A stretch of DNA of 61,928 bases from Candidatus Desulfosporosinus nitrosoreducens (GCF_030954495.1 NZ_JAVHUW010000037.1:1-61928), one strand, 5' to 3'. Counted from the stretch's first letter, positions 8,630 through 17,751 are shown. The notes: generated by a model not told the origin, from the letters alone. Program-made: numbers and translations.

Positions 8630-10468
8630 TCAATAATCAAAGGCTTCAATTGGGATGTCGATGGCCGAAGTATCCCCATGCTTAATGATCCCGGCAGTGG
8701 CCATCACATTGGGGACCACATTATTCAAATAATACTTAGCTGCAGCTGCTTTGCCGGCGTAGAAAGCATAGTCATAATGATCCGGACCTAATTCTTTAAT
8801 CTTCTTCGAGGCCAGAAGAGCCTGGTCGAGAAGCAGACTGCCGGCATATAACTGGGCCGTAACCGTCAGGATTCTGCGGGAGTAAAGAGGAATCATCTCC
8901 GGCCGCTCCTCATTTTTGTAAGCTTGCATGGCAGCCTGGATCTCTCCGTAGGCCTCCAGAGCCTGGCGGAGAATTTTAAATTCTCCCCGGAAATCCTGAT
9001 TGGTCTGATTGCTTGCGTAGAAATCCCTGATGCTTTGCAGGAAGTGGGCAAAGACCTGTCCTTTCTCCAGAGACCATTTGCGCCCCACCAGATCCATGGA
9101 CTGGATAAAGTTCGTTCCTTCCCAAATAGAATAAATCTTGACATCCCTGGCTATCTGGCTGATGGGATATTCGTTCATGTAACCATAGCCGCCATAAGTC
9201 TGCAGGGCTTCGCCGATCAACCACCAGGCTTCGTCACTGGTATAGGCTTTGCAGAGGGGAGTGGCCACCTCAATGAGGTCAGAGGCTTTTTTGCGGGCTT
9301 CCGGGTCCGGATCACGGTGGCGCACATCAAAAGCCAAAAATGTCTTGTACATCATGGCCCGGATGGCCTCCATATGCGCCTTGCCCAGAAGCAGGGTCCT
9401 TTTGATATCTTCATGCCGGATAATCGGCACCCGGTCACCCTTGGGGTCTGCGGCCAGCCGGCCCTGGATTCTCTCCCGGCAATAGTCCCGGGCATTGTAA
9501 AAGGCATTGCCCAGACAGGAGAGGGCGGAGAGCCCTGTTTCCAAACGGGCTAAATTCATCATTTGAAACATTTGCGCCATGCCGTTGCCTTTGCCTTCGT
9601 TCTCCAGAGGATTGACCCCCAGCAGCCAGCCCCGGCAAGCATTATTTTCTCCAAAGGTCAGGGAAGCGGTAATAGAGCCCAGCAGGCCCATTTTATGTTC
9701 GATGCCGGTGGTCTGCACGTCGTTGTCTTCCAGACTGCCGTCGGCATTAACCCAGTACTTGGGGACAATAAACAGGGAAATCCCGGCGGTTCCCGGTCTG
9801 GCCCCCTCCACTCGGCCCAGAAAGAGGTGCACGATATTCTCGGTAAAATCATTGTCACCCCCGGTAATAAAAATCTTGCTGCCTTTAATTTTAAAGATCC
9901 CGGGGTCAGCGGTAGGATAGGCTTTGGAAGTGATATCCCCCACATCCGAGCCGGCGCCGGCTTCCGTCAGACACATAGTTCCCGACCAGCTGCCATCCAT
10001 CATTTTCGCTAAAAACATCTTTTTCAGTTTCTCATCCCCAAAGGCCTGAATTAAATTGGCCGCTCCGTCGGTCAGCTCAATATAAGGAGTCAGGGACGGA
10101 TTGGCCGCTCCGATTAACTCCCAAATCATAGCGTATAAAATATGGGGCAGGACCATAGCCTCCTCGTCCTCACTGATGTTGCTGGTTCCCCAACCTTCCT
10201 GCTGCAGGCGCCTGAACAGGTCCCCCATCCCCGGAGGAGAAACGACCTTGCCATTCTCAAACTTAGCGGGGTTTTTCAGGACTTCTTCGGCCACCGGTTC
10301 CACCACTTGTTTGCATAATTTGAGGATGGGGTCCAGAATCAACCCTATATCTTCTTTGGCATAGTAGCCCTGGAATTTGTCATAATTAAAGACTTTCTCG
10401 CTGGGAAGCCATTCTTGTATAATGAACTCCAGATCTCTGGTATTTTTATAAGCGAAATTTGCTCCCAT
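8630..10468 (-). CDS. Acyl-CoA dehydrogenase, long form with C-terminal extension
   Basis: 612 residues, about 220 longer than the other acyl-CoA dehydrogenase. It has an N-terminal extension, the CLTEAGAGSD signature (about 167-176), FITGGD, then the C-terminal flavin domain with QTYGGYGYMNEYPISQIARD and IWEGTNFIQ (candidate catalytic Glu), followed by the extra helical domain of the AcdB/FadE12-like long class. ATG 10468 has AAGGAAAAA ahead of it. It opens the second gene block of the operon, after a 636-bp gap that holds nested inverted repeats. Chain-length specificity cannot be read. Electron transfer partners (ETF) are not in the window. Confidence 0.9.
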   Translation of the reverse strand: MGANFAYKNTRDLEFIIQEWLPSEKVFNYDKFQGYYAKEDIGLILDPILKLCKQVVEPVAEEVLKNPAKFENGKVVSPPGMGDLFRRLQQEGWGTSNISEDEEAMVLPHILYAMIWELIGAANPSLTPYIELTDGAANLIQAFGDEKLKKMFLAKMMDGSWSGTMCLTEAGAGSDVGDITSKAYPTADPGIFKIKGSKIFITGGDNDFTENIVHLFLGRVEGARPGTAGISLFIVPKYWVNADGSLEDNDVQTTGIEHKMGLLGSITASLTFGENNACRGWLLGVNPLENEGKGNGMAQMFQMMNLARLETGLSALSCLGNAFYNARDYCRERIQGRLAADPKGDRVPIIRHEDIKRTLLLGKAHMEAIRAMMYKTFLAFDVRHRDPDPEARKKASDLIEVATPLCKAYTSDEAWWLIGEALQTYGGYGYMNEYPISQIARDVKIYSIWEGTNFIQSMDLVGRKWSLEKGQVFAHFLQSIRDFYASNQTNQDFRGEFKILRQALEAYGEIQAAMQAYKNEERPEMIPLYSRRILTVTAQLYAGSLLLDQALLASKKIKELGPDHYDYAFYAGKAAAAKYYLNNVVPNVMATAGIIKHGDTSAIDIPIEAFDY

Positions 10469-11104
10469 TTTTCCTTACACCCTCTTAACATATTAATATT
10501 TACACAAATTACCTTTTTCTGGCGTTATCTTTTACAGTCACACCCGCCTGATCAGCAGCATGAGGGTCGGTTCTTCTGTCTGGCTCTGGGGCGGAGCGCT
10601 TGTCTGCACGCGTCTGCGAGTTCCGCCGCTGGCTCACTGGACGGTTCGCGAGCGCGTCCGAACCTCTGGGTATTTCTGCATGTGAACCTGCGGCGCGCTA
10701 CGGGGACGCGAACCGTCTGCGCTCGCCTTAGCGCGGCTCCACTGACGCATCCGCTTAGCAGACAAGCGCTCCTTCAGCCATTTTGTTGGGAATGTAAGCA
10801 GAACTTTGAGGGGGGACTGCTTCGTGGAATCTTTTTCATCTTCTGCCGGTGCTGCCTCCACATCATGGAGGTCTACTCTGAAAAGGTTCACATCAGGTAC
10901 TGCCCGGAGGTTTGGCACGAAAGTATCCGGTGGACATTTTCGCTCGAAGCGGCTACCTCCATAGAATACTTATCCGCTGAAGATAGCTCCCGCAACCGCG
11001 AGCGGGCGAGCCCCGGAATGCTGGGTGAGGGACGTGGCCGAAGCTGCCCGCCCCGACGGTATCCCCATTTTCATCCTCTGCCGGCGCTGCAGCGACATAA
11101 GCGC
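10469..11104. other. 636-bp gene-free gap inside the beta-oxidation operon
   Basis: The stretch 10,540-11,100 is visibly more GC-rich and codon-atypical than its surroundings. A 248-codon frame crosses it on the plus strand, but its composition (runs of Ser/Arg/Ala, no domain) and its overlap with two operon genes make it non-coding in appearance. It contains the nested inverted repeats listed separately and two near-copies of a GCCGG(T/C)GCTGC motif at about 10,845 and 11,081. I see no promoter. Confidence 0.6.
10593..10772. repeat. Nested inverted repeats, 180 bp
   Basis: A perfect 15-bp inverted repeat, GGAGCGCTTGTCTGC at 10593-10607 and its complement at 10758-10772, encloses a second 10-bp pair (ACGGTTCGCG at 10641-10650, complement at 10707-10716). 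Transcribed, it would fold into a long branched hairpin between two operon blocks. It could be a dispersed palindromic element or an mRNA-stability structure. Confidence 0.75.
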
Positions 11105-12301
11105 CTAATCACACAGCTCGATAATCGCCGCTCCAGCCGGACCGCCGCCGGAACACAATGAAGCACAGCCATACTGAACCTGACGCCTTCTCATTTCATA
11201 AATCAGCGACACGATCAGCCTGACTCCCGTACACCCGGTGGGATGCCCCAGACCAATTCCGGAACCATTGGCGTTCACCATATCCATATCGATCTTCAAT
11301 TCGCGATTGCAAGCCAGCCATTGGGCCGCAAAAGCCTCATTGATTTCGAAATAACCGATCTGGTCCTGAGTCAAGCCGGCATATTTAAGCGCCCGGGGAA
11401 TCGCGTAAACAGGACCAATGCCCATAATGCCGGCATCAACCCCATAATTGGCAGTGGCCACTACCTTGGCCAAAGGTTTTAAACCCAGCCCGGCTGCCTT
11501 TTCTTTGCTCATTATGATCAGAACAGCGCCCCCGTCATTCAGACCTGAAGCATTTCCCGCCGTAACCGTGCCGTCTTTTAAGAAAACCGGGGACATCTTA
11601 GCCAGTGCTTCCCTACTTATGTCGGCGCGGGGATGCTCATCATCAGCAACTATTTTTGTTCCTTTTTTGGAGCTGATCTCAACCGGAATAATCTCTTCTT
11701 TAAACTTACCTTCCCGGATAGCCTTAACCGCACGGGTGTGGCTGATAAAGGCTAATTCATCCTGCTCTTCCCGGGAAATTTTGTACTTTTTCTGTAAATT
11801 CTCAGCGGTAATGCCCATGTGGTAGCCCATAATGCCGCATTGAAGTCCATCATAAATCATCGCATCCCAGGGACCATCGTTGCCGTGAAACATCCGGTAT
11901 CCCTCCCGGGCTTTGAAAAGGTAGTAAGGAGCGTTACTGAAACTTTCGATCCCCCCGACAAAGGCTGCCTCACTTTTGCCCAGAAGGATATCGTGGCAAG
12001 CTATCTCCAGGACGCGAATCCCTGAGGCGCATTGCTGGTTAACCGTGACGGCGTGTGCTCCCTGATCCATAGGGATGCCGCAATTATTCTGAATCTGACG
12101 GGCAGGGTTCCCTTTGGCCCCTGCCTGTAAAGTCTGGGCTACCACCACTTCATCAATCACACCGGGATCAACCTTAAACTTCTCCAAGGCTCCTTTACCA
12201 CTGATAGTTCCTAACTCAACGGCCGTCAGTTTTTTTAAAGCTCCCTGAAAATCGCCGATAGCAGTACGGGCTGCCGCGACAATCACTACTTCCCGATTCA
12301 A
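11105..12301 (-). CDS. Acetyl-CoA acetyltransferase (thiolase)
   Basis: 398 residues, the usual length of biosynthetic/degradative acetoacetyl-CoA thiolases. The nucleophilic Cys is in NQQCASGIRVLE (about 90), NEAFAAQWLA and GHPTGCTGVRL hold the catalytic His, and CSGGGPAGAAI the second Cys. I choose TTG 12301 because GGGGGAG lies 5 nt upstream; a TTG 15 codons further upstream has no ribosome site. It is distinct from the 435-residue thiolase at the operon end, so the pathway has both a C4-type and a probably longer or branched-chain thiolase. Confidence 0.9.
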   Translation of the reverse strand: MNREVVIVAAARTAIGDFQGALKKLTAVELGTISGKGALEKFKVDPGVIDEVVVAQTLQAGAKGNPARQIQNNCGIPMDQGAHAVTVNQQCASGIRVLEIACHDILLGKSEAAFVGGIESFSNAPYYLFKAREGYRMFHGNDGPWDAMIYDGLQCGIMGYHMGITAENLQKKYKISREEQDELAFISHTRAVKAIREGKFKEEIIPVEISSKKGTKIVADDEHPRADISREALAKMSPVFLKDGTVTAGNASGLNDGGAVLIIMSKEKAAGLGLKPLAKVVATANYGVDAGIMGIGPVYAIPRALKYAGLTQDQIGYFEINEAFAAQWLACNRELKIDMDMVNANGSGIGLGHPTGCTGVRLIVSLIYEMRRRQVQYGCASLCSGGGPAGAAIIELCD

Positions 12302-12432
12302 ACGAACTCCCCCTCTAACTTCATTAGTATCTGCTTTCTTTGCCAAGGCAGCCGGTCCAGACTTGCTGACTCAACCTGACAGTACTCTTCCTTCTTAGAG
12401 CGAAGGAATTTGGACTACCGTCTTTCTCATAC

Positions 12433-13779
12433 TTAAACGATTTTGTTGGACCGCCGCCAGATCTTGTTTTTCTGAGCCTCTCTGATCAATTCATCGCGGA
12501 AGCTCGGATGGGCCACCTTGATCAGTTCCTCCGCTCTTTCCCAGGTACTGAGCCCCTTGAGCAGTCTGGTTATGCCGTACTCGGTAACCACATAGCTGAT
12601 TAAGCTTCTGGGTACCGTGGCTATTCCGCCGGGAGTCAAAATGGGTTTTATCCTGGATATCAGCTCGCCTTGCTTATTCGTCGTAGTTGAACTCAGACAG
12701 ATGAACCCTTTGCCGCCCTTGGATTTATAGGCTCCGAAATGAAAATCCAATTGTCCTCCGGTGCCGGATATCTGCCTGGTTCCCGAGGATTCCGAACAAA
12801 TTTGCCCGTAGAGATCAATCTCCAGGGAGTTGTTGATGGAGACGACCTTGTCATTTTGAGCAATGACATAGGGATTGTTGGTATAATCGGCGGGAAAGCT
12901 GGCACAGGCTGGGTTGTCATCGATGAAATCATAAAGTCTCTGGGTGCCCATGGCGAAGGTATAGACTATTTTCCCTTGGTCTAGGGTTTTTCTGGCTCCG
13001 GTAATTTTGCCCGCTTCATACATGTCCACCATGGATTCCACTAGCATTTCCGTGTGAATCCCGATATCCTTGAGATCGGATTCGGCGATCAGTTTGCCAA
13101 TAGTATTGGGCATGCCGCCGATCCCTAACTGGAGACAGGCGCCGTCTTCAATTTTTTCCATGATCAGGGCGGCAATGGCCTGGTCCGCTTCACTGACCCG
13201 GGCGGGAGGAATCTCAATCAGGGGCTTATTGTCCCCTTCCACGATGCAGTCAACTTGGGAAATGTGTACAGCCTCTTTAACTCCCCCCAAGCACCTGGGG
13301 ATGGAGGTATTCACTTCCACAATGACCTTTTTCGCCGCGGCTAAAACATTGGGAGTCACTGAATTGGAAACACCCAGGTTAAAGTAACCGTGTTTATCCA
13401 TTGGAGCTACCTTCAGCAACGCTACGTCCACAGGTATGGTGCCCAAGTCGTAGTAGCTGCCGCATTCATGATAGGTAATCGGCAGGTGGTAGCCCCTATC
13501 CTGGTCGTGTAATTTGCGGGTGGCCCCGCTCATAAAGGATTCATGCAGGATAAAGTGCTCTTTTTCCGGATCTGACAGCACTGTTTGCGGGGGAAATAAA
13601 TTGGATACCGTTCTGATCACGACGTCAAAGAGTTCGTCCTTTCTCCTGGCCAAGGCTTCGTCCAAGACGTGGGAAGCCATGGCAAACTCCCCATAGTGAA
13701 CGGTGTCCCCTGACTTGACCACCTTGACCGCCTCATCAGCTGTTCTAAGCTTGCTCCGGTATTCCGGCATGTAGTTCAT
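12433..13779 (-). CDS. Acetyl-CoA hydrolase/transferase family CoA-transferase (4-hydroxybutyrate or butyrate CoA-transferase type)
   Basis: 448 residues. Transfers CoA between acetyl-CoA or another acyl-CoA and a free acid. LQLGIGGMPN (CoA-binding region) and GIHTEMLVESMVDMYEAG, whose Glu after HT is the position of the glutamyl-CoA thioester in this family, are intact. A frame open further upstream (to 13998) overlaps the neighbouring hydratase; ATG 13779 behind GGAGTGAGG gives the family N-terminus (NYMPEYRSKL). In the operon it would activate the incoming acid at the expense of acetyl-CoA without spending ATP. The exact acid is not decidable. Confidence 0.88.
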   Translation of the reverse strand: MNYMPEYRSKLRTADEAVKVVKSGDTVHYGEFAMASHVLDEALARRKDELFDVVIRTVSNLFPPQTVLSDPEKEHFILHESFMSGATRKLHDQDRGYHLPITYHECGSYYDLGTIPVDVALLKVAPMDKHGYFNLGVSNSVTPNVLAAAKKVIVEVNTSIPRCLGGVKEAVHISQVDCIVEGDNKPLIEIPPARVSEADQAIAALIMEKIEDGACLQLGIGGMPNTIGKLIAESDLKDIGIHTEMLVESMVDMYEAGKITGARKTLDQGKIVYTFAMGTQRLYDFIDDNPACASFPADYTNNPYVIAQNDKVVSINNSLEIDLYGQICSESSGTRQISGTGGQLDFHFGAYKSKGGKGFICLSSTTTNKQGELISRIKPILTPGGIATVPRSLISYVVTEYGITRLLKGLSTWERAEELIKVAHPSFRDELIREAQKNKIWRRSNKIV

Positions 13780-13897
13780 ATTTGCCTCACTCCAATCTAA
13801 GAAAACTTGGCCGGTGCCCGCAGATATTGTCTTCTCACGGGCCAGCCTGCCTGAAAGCCCGGGCCGGCGACCGCCTTTGTTGCCCTCACACTCTCGG

Positions 13898-14680
13898 TTA
13901 TTGGCCTTTAAATTCCGGTTTTCTTTTTTCCAGGAAGGCAGCCATTCCTTCCTTTTGATCCTCTGTCGCAAACAATAATGCCCAAACCTTTTGCTCATAG
14001 AGCAGACCGGAGGATAAACTGCCGTTTGCTCCGTTATTGAGACAGCTCTTGGCCAATCTCATGGCCACCGGGGATTTGGCGGCTAATTCCCGGGCCAATT
14101 CTCCGGCCCTGGTCATCAGTTGCTCAGCCGGAAGGATTTCCGTGACCAGGCCGATCTTCAGGGCCAAATCCGCCTTAATTATCTTCCCCGTCATAATCAA
14201 ATAGTTCACCCACCCTGAGCCGACGACCCGGCTGAGTCTCTGAGTACCGCCTGCCCCCGGGATGATGCCTAAGTTAATTTCCGGTTGACCGAACCTGGCA
14301 TTGTCCGCGGCTATGCGGATATCACAGGCCAAAGCCAGCTCACAGCCCCCGCCCAGGGCCATTCCCGCTATGGCGGCAATCACCGGCTTGTCAAAATCAG
14401 CGATCCGGTCATAAACCTTATGGCCGAGGGCAATAAACCTCTCCATTTCCAAAGGTGTGGCCTGAGACATGTACTGAATATCCCCGCCGGCGACAAACAC
14501 CTTCTCTCCCCCGGTCAGAATCAGTACTCTCACCTCTTCATCCTCTGCGATCTCGTCCAGGAGTTCTGCCAGTTCTCCTAACAGCTCGCTGTTTGTGGCA
14601 TTGAATACCTGGGGACGGTTCAGAGTGATGATGCCGATATTAGCTTCCTTTTGATAAATCAAGTTTTTAAATTCAAGCAT
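13898..14680 (-). CDS. Enoyl-CoA hydratase/isomerase (crotonase family)
   Basis: 260 residues. It has the crotonase oxyanion-hole segments KVFVAGGDIQYM and GMALGGGCELALACD and the PEINLGIIPGAGGTQRLSR block. ATG 14680 with GGGAGAG 7 nt upstream is preferred over an ATG nine codons earlier that overlaps the stop of the preceding dehydrogenase gene. AGGD replaces the more common AGAD loop, as in several crotonobetainyl/other-acyl-CoA hydratases, so substrate is open. It is paired with the hydroxyacyl-CoA dehydrogenase immediately upstream, mirroring the second module at 5,578-7,354. Confidence 0.9.
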   Translation of the reverse strand: MLEFKNLIYQKEANIGIITLNRPQVFNATNSELLGELAELLDEIAEDEEVRVLILTGGEKVFVAGGDIQYMSQATPLEMERFIALGHKVYDRIADFDKPVIAAIAGMALGGGCELALACDIRIAADNARFGQPEINLGIIPGAGGTQRLSRVVGSGWVNYLIMTGKIIKADLALKIGLVTEILPAEQLMTRAGELARELAAKSPVAMRLAKSCLNNGANGSLSSGLLYEQKVWALLFATEDQKEGMAAFLEKRKPEFKGQ

Positions 14681-14703
14681 TGGCTCTCCCTCATTGCTCT
14701 TTC

Positions 14704-15561
14704 TCATTGCTTCGCGTAATCATAGAACCCTTTGCCGGTTTTAACACCCAAATGCCCAGCTCGGACTTTCTGCTTAAGGATCAGGGCCGGGCGGTATTTT
14801 GCTTCGCCAAATTCTTTAAAGAGATACTCCGTGACATTTAAGACCACATCCAAACCAACTAAGTCGGCCAGGGCCAGCGGTCCCATGGGCAGGCCCGCCC
14901 CCAGCTTCATGGCCTTGTCGATTTCTTCGGCACTGGCCCTGCCCTCCTGGTAAACCAGAGCTGCCTCATTCACCAAAGGGTTGAGGATGCGGTTCACCAG
15001 AAATCCCGGCGCCTCCTGGGCAATGACCGGTTCTTTTCCAATTCTTCCGGCTAATTCCACAATAGCCTGGGTGGTGCCCGGACTGGTTTCCAGACCGGGA
15101 ATCACCTCAACCAGTTTCATGACGGTCACGGGATTGAAGAAATGCATGCCCAGAATGCGGTCAGCCCTTTTAGTAGCGGCAGCTATTTCCGTGATACTGA
15201 GCGCCGAAGTATTGGTTGCTAAAATTGTTTGTTCGGGACAAATATCAGCCATAGCCTGAAAAACCTTTTGTTTGACACCGATTTCTTCAACGATGGCTTC
15301 GACGACCAGATCACAGTCCCGAAACCCGGACATATCTCCGCCGCACTCAAGCAGGGCTTCCCTGGCAGCCTTGGCAGCAGTATCGATCTTTCCTTTATCT
15401 AGGGCTTTTTGCCAGGACTTCTTAATTTTCTCCAAAGCTGACTGCAGCATATTATTGTCAATGTCAACCAGTATTACTTTCAGGCCTGCTTCGGCAAAAA
15501 CCTGGGCAATACCGGCTCCCATGGTTCCGGCGCCTAAGACGCCTACATGCTTAATTTCCAT
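14704..15561 (-). CDS. 3-hydroxybutyryl-CoA dehydrogenase
   Basis: 285 residues, NAD-dependent. GAGTMGAGIAQ is the nucleotide loop; ATNTSALSITEIA and GMHFFNPVTVMKLVEV carry the catalytic Ser/His region; the C-terminal domain has GFLVNRILNPLVNEA and LPMGPLALADLVGLD, ending KTGKGFYDY. ATG start behind GGAGG (complement just past 15561). Its similarity to the 3-hydroxybutyryl-CoA dehydrogenases of butyrate pathways is stronger than that of the paralogue at 5,578-6,423. Its stop abuts the next gene, which suggests translational coupling. Confidence 0.93.
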   Translation of the reverse strand: MEIKHVGVLGAGTMGAGIAQVFAEAGLKVILVDIDNNMLQSALEKIKKSWQKALDKGKIDTAAKAAREALLECGGDMSGFRDCDLVVEAIVEEIGVKQKVFQAMADICPEQTILATNTSALSITEIAAATKRADRILGMHFFNPVTVMKLVEVIPGLETSPGTTQAIVELAGRIGKEPVIAQEAPGFLVNRILNPLVNEAALVYQEGRASAEEIDKAMKLGAGLPMGPLALADLVGLDVVLNVTEYLFKEFGEAKYRPALILKQKVRAGHLGVKTGKGFYDYAKQ

Positions 15562-15680
15562 ATGGTTACCTCCAAACGATCAGCGGAAATTTGTTAACTT
15601 TTTCAGATATTGTTAAAACATCTTGACTTGCAATACTGACTCTTCAGAAAACTTAGAGCCCATGCTTCCGTATTACCAGT

Positions 15681-15741
15681 TTTTAAGAGCTTAAGTTCCT
15701 TAAATCCCCAAGTTCCTAAGTTCTTAAGTTGCCTAAGGTCC
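15681..15741. repeat. Degenerate CTTAAGTTC short repeats
   Basis: The spacer between the SDR and hydroxybutyryl-CoA dehydrogenase genes carries seven or so imperfect 8-9-nt units of the type CTTAAGTTC/CCTAAGTTC, ending at the SDR stop codon. It probably arose by slippage. Confidence 0.6.
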
Positions 15742-16503
15742 TTACCAGGCATTCCATCCGCCATCAACCAGCATAGTCTGTCCTACCATGAAATTGGCCA
15801 GATCAGAGACTAAAAACACTACCGGCCCGACAACTTCCCCGATAGTGCCCAACCGCCCTATAGGAGTCCTTCTCATAATATCTTTATACCGCTCCGGATC
15901 ATTTCTCATATTAGCCGTAAGTTCTGTGGCAATATAAGCCGGTGCGACGGCATTTACGTTAATGTTATGTTCAATCAGCTCCAGGGCGAGGGCCTTTGTC
16001 AATTGATTGACTCCGCCTTTGCTGGCGGCATAGGCAGACAACCCCGGCATGGCAGTAAAGCCAAACATGGAACACATATTTATGATCTTGCCGGATTTTT
16101 GTTTTATCATTACCGGAGCTACCGCTCTGCTTCCAATCCACATTCCGGTCAGATTGACGTCAATAATTCTTCTCCAATCCGCCACCTGCATGTCGATACA
16201 ATTGCTTTTAGCCGCGATCCCGGCATTATTTACTAAAATATCAATCCTCTTAAATCGCTTAACAACATGCTCGACAAAGTCTTGAAACTGACCATCGTCG
16301 GTTACATCAAGATCAAAAAACTCGACGTTTCCGCCCTTAGCATTAATCTCCTGCGCAGTTTGTTGACCGATTTGCTCATTTACATCCCCAATTGCCACTC
16401 TGGCTCCAAGTGAAGCCAGTCCGGCTGCAATACCTTTCCCCAGACCCATCGCTCCGCCGGTTACGATAGCCACCTTTCCATCCAATCCCAGGTCAAAATT
16501 CAT
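15742..16503 (-). CDS. SDR family oxidoreductase
   Basis: 253 residues, classical SDR. TGGAMGLGKGIA is the cofactor loop, NNAG at about 90, catalytic Ser in INMCSMFG, Tyr/Lys in YAASKGGV, and a VDGGWNAW C-terminus. Start ATG 16503 behind GGGAGGCC. It follows another SDR by 63 nt and precedes a hydroxybutyryl-CoA dehydrogenase. The likely job is oxidation of a hydroxy group on the catabolic substrate or its CoA ester (inferred). Confidence 0.9.
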   Translation of the reverse strand: MNFDLGLDGKVAIVTGGAMGLGKGIAAGLASLGARVAIGDVNEQIGQQTAQEINAKGGNVEFFDLDVTDDGQFQDFVEHVVKRFKRIDILVNNAGIAAKSNCIDMQVADWRRIIDVNLTGMWIGSRAVAPVMIKQKSGKIINMCSMFGFTAMPGLSAYAASKGGVNQLTKALALELIEHNINVNAVAPAYIATELTANMRNDPERYKDIMRRTPIGRLGTIGEVVGPVVFLVSDLANFMVGQTMLVDGGWNAW

Positions 16504-16566
16504 TTTTCTTAAGGCCTCCCTGCGCCTGTTTTTCTCCCGGCATTTCGAGACGCTTGATATTTTTGC

Positions 16567-17346
16567 TTAAACCGCTAATAATCCGCCGTCAATACTCAGA
16601 GTAATTCCCGTACAATAACTCGAGCCCGGAGAAGCAAGGAATAAGACTCCGGTCTTTAATTCATCCTCTGTACCCAGACGATGCATAGGAATCAAGTGTT
16701 GCGAAATCTCTTCATGATGCTCTTTGTTTCCGTCACTTAATTGAGATGGGAACCAGCCCGGAGCAATGGCATTAACGGTTATGCTGTATTTCGCCCATTT
16801 TACCGCTAAATCTTTGGTTAACCCGAGGAGAGCGGCCTTGCTCACCGGATAAGGCACGGCATCCATATATTCGCTGAAGGTTCCCACAAAGGCCAGGTAC
16901 GAGGCTATGTTGATAATCCGCCCGTAGTTTTGCCTGGTCATGATTTGTCCGGCTTTTTGGGCCATAAGCCAGGCACCGGTCAAATTGGTTTCAATCACCT
17001 TATTCCAGCCGCTTAAGGGAAGTTCTAAGGCAGGAGCCCCCCAGGTCGTGCCCGAATTATTAATGAGAATATCCACCCTGCCAAACTCTTGCATAACCAG
17101 AGCATAGAGATCATCGATTGTTTGAGGTTTCCTTAAATCCAGGGCAACAGCAAGCACGCGTACTCCCAGTTCCTCCGCCATCTGCTTTGCAACCTCCTGG
17201 CAGCGCTCTAAATTCCGGGCCGCGATGACCAGATTAGCACCGGCTTCTCCCAGGGCATAGGCCATCTGCTTTCCGATTCCTGTTGCTCCTCCGGTTACGA
17301 TGGCCACCTGACCTGTGAGGTCCAACAATTCTCTGATATGTCTCAT
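16567..17346 (-). CDS. SDR family oxidoreductase (first gene of the operon)
   Basis: 259 residues. TGGATGIGKQMA is the NAD(P) loop, NNSG replaces the usual NNAG, and the catalytic residues are Ser in INIASYLA and Tyr/Lys in YPVSKAAL. ATG 17346 with GGGAGAAG upstream is chosen over an ATG 27 codons earlier, because the longer version would overlap the sigma-54 promoter at 17397-17412. It resembles gluconate-5-dehydrogenase-type SDRs. As the promoter-proximal gene it may define the pathway substrate. Confidence 0.9.
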   Translation of the reverse strand: MRHIRELLDLTGQVAIVTGGATGIGKQMAYALGEAGANLVIAARNLERCQEVAKQMAEELGVRVLAVALDLRKPQTIDDLYALVMQEFGRVDILINNSGTTWGAPALELPLSGWNKVIETNLTGAWLMAQKAGQIMTRQNYGRIINIASYLAFVGTFSEYMDAVPYPVSKAALLGLTKDLAVKWAKYSITVNAIAPGWFPSQLSDGNKEHHEEISQHLIPMHRLGTEDELKTGVLFLASPGSSYCTGITLSIDGGLLAV

Positions 17347-17396
17347 GTACTTCTTCTCCCTTCCAGATAACTTAATTGGAATAATTGTTTTGCTAT

Positions 17397-17412
17397 TGCA
17401 ATTGTCATGCCA
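17397..17412 (-). promoter_or_regulatory. Sigma-54 promoter (-24/-12) of the beta-oxidation operon
   Basis: On the minus strand TGGCATGACAATTGCA matches the TGGCAYR-N4-TTGCW consensus with exact GG/GC spacing. It lies about 50 nt upstream of the first SDR gene. Confidence 0.85.
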
Positions 17413-17445
17413 GGCTAATTCGCACATTTATTGATAAAATCTCCT

Positions 17446-17560
17446 GAGCCTTTACGATGCCTGCAAAGGAGGGGCAACCTGAAAAATTCGAATTGGCCAA
17501 TCAAGGTACCATCCTCTTAAATCAAACTTGAGAAACGCCTCCAGATCACAATATCCAATA
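17446..17560 (+). pseudogene. Relic of a sigma-54 activator AAA domain
   Basis: This stretch aligns with 20,069-20,185 of the intact activator: GAGCCTTTAC, GCAAAGGAGGG and TTCGAATTGGC are shared, corresponding to the GAFTGA-to-Walker-B segment. Indels and stops destroy the frame. The relic lies directly upstream of the beta-oxidation operon's sigma-54 promoter, where a divergent activator gene would be expected. Confidence 0.7.
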
Positions 17561-17590
17561 ACTTCACAAACAATCAGGGGACAGTGCGTA

Positions 17591-17649
17591 TCGTGTCCTA
17601 TTATGCTACATTCATAGGTCAGGACGATTGTAACATCTTAGGACAGTGA
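17591..17649. repeat. 59-bp element, copy 1
   Basis: 54 of 59 positions match copy 2 at 21078-21136. It consists of two inverted 17-bp motifs, TGTCCTATTATGCTACA (17594-17610) and TGTAACATCTTAGGACA (17629-17645), each of form TGT-N11-ACA. It could be an insertion-sequence end or MITE, or a paired activator site: it lies about 182-233 bp upstream of the -24 box at 17412. Confidence 0.75.
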
Positions 17650-17751
17650 TATTTTCCAACGTCCGGCCAAAACCGGTCTTAACCTCTCCAGGGCAATCAA
17701 AGCAGCGCATCTTCCCAAGAATGGAACCGGCATCAAGAGCATCGTTGAAAC

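Noticed and set aside
10900..10925. TTTGGCACGAAAGTATCC as a plus-strand sigma-54 promoter
   Set aside because: The -24 half is present but the -12 TTGC element is missing, and no plus-strand gene follows.
10415..11161. 248-codon plus-strand frame
   Set aside because: It overlaps the ends of two operon genes on the other strand, has no domain or ribosome site, and its middle is the palindromic repeat.
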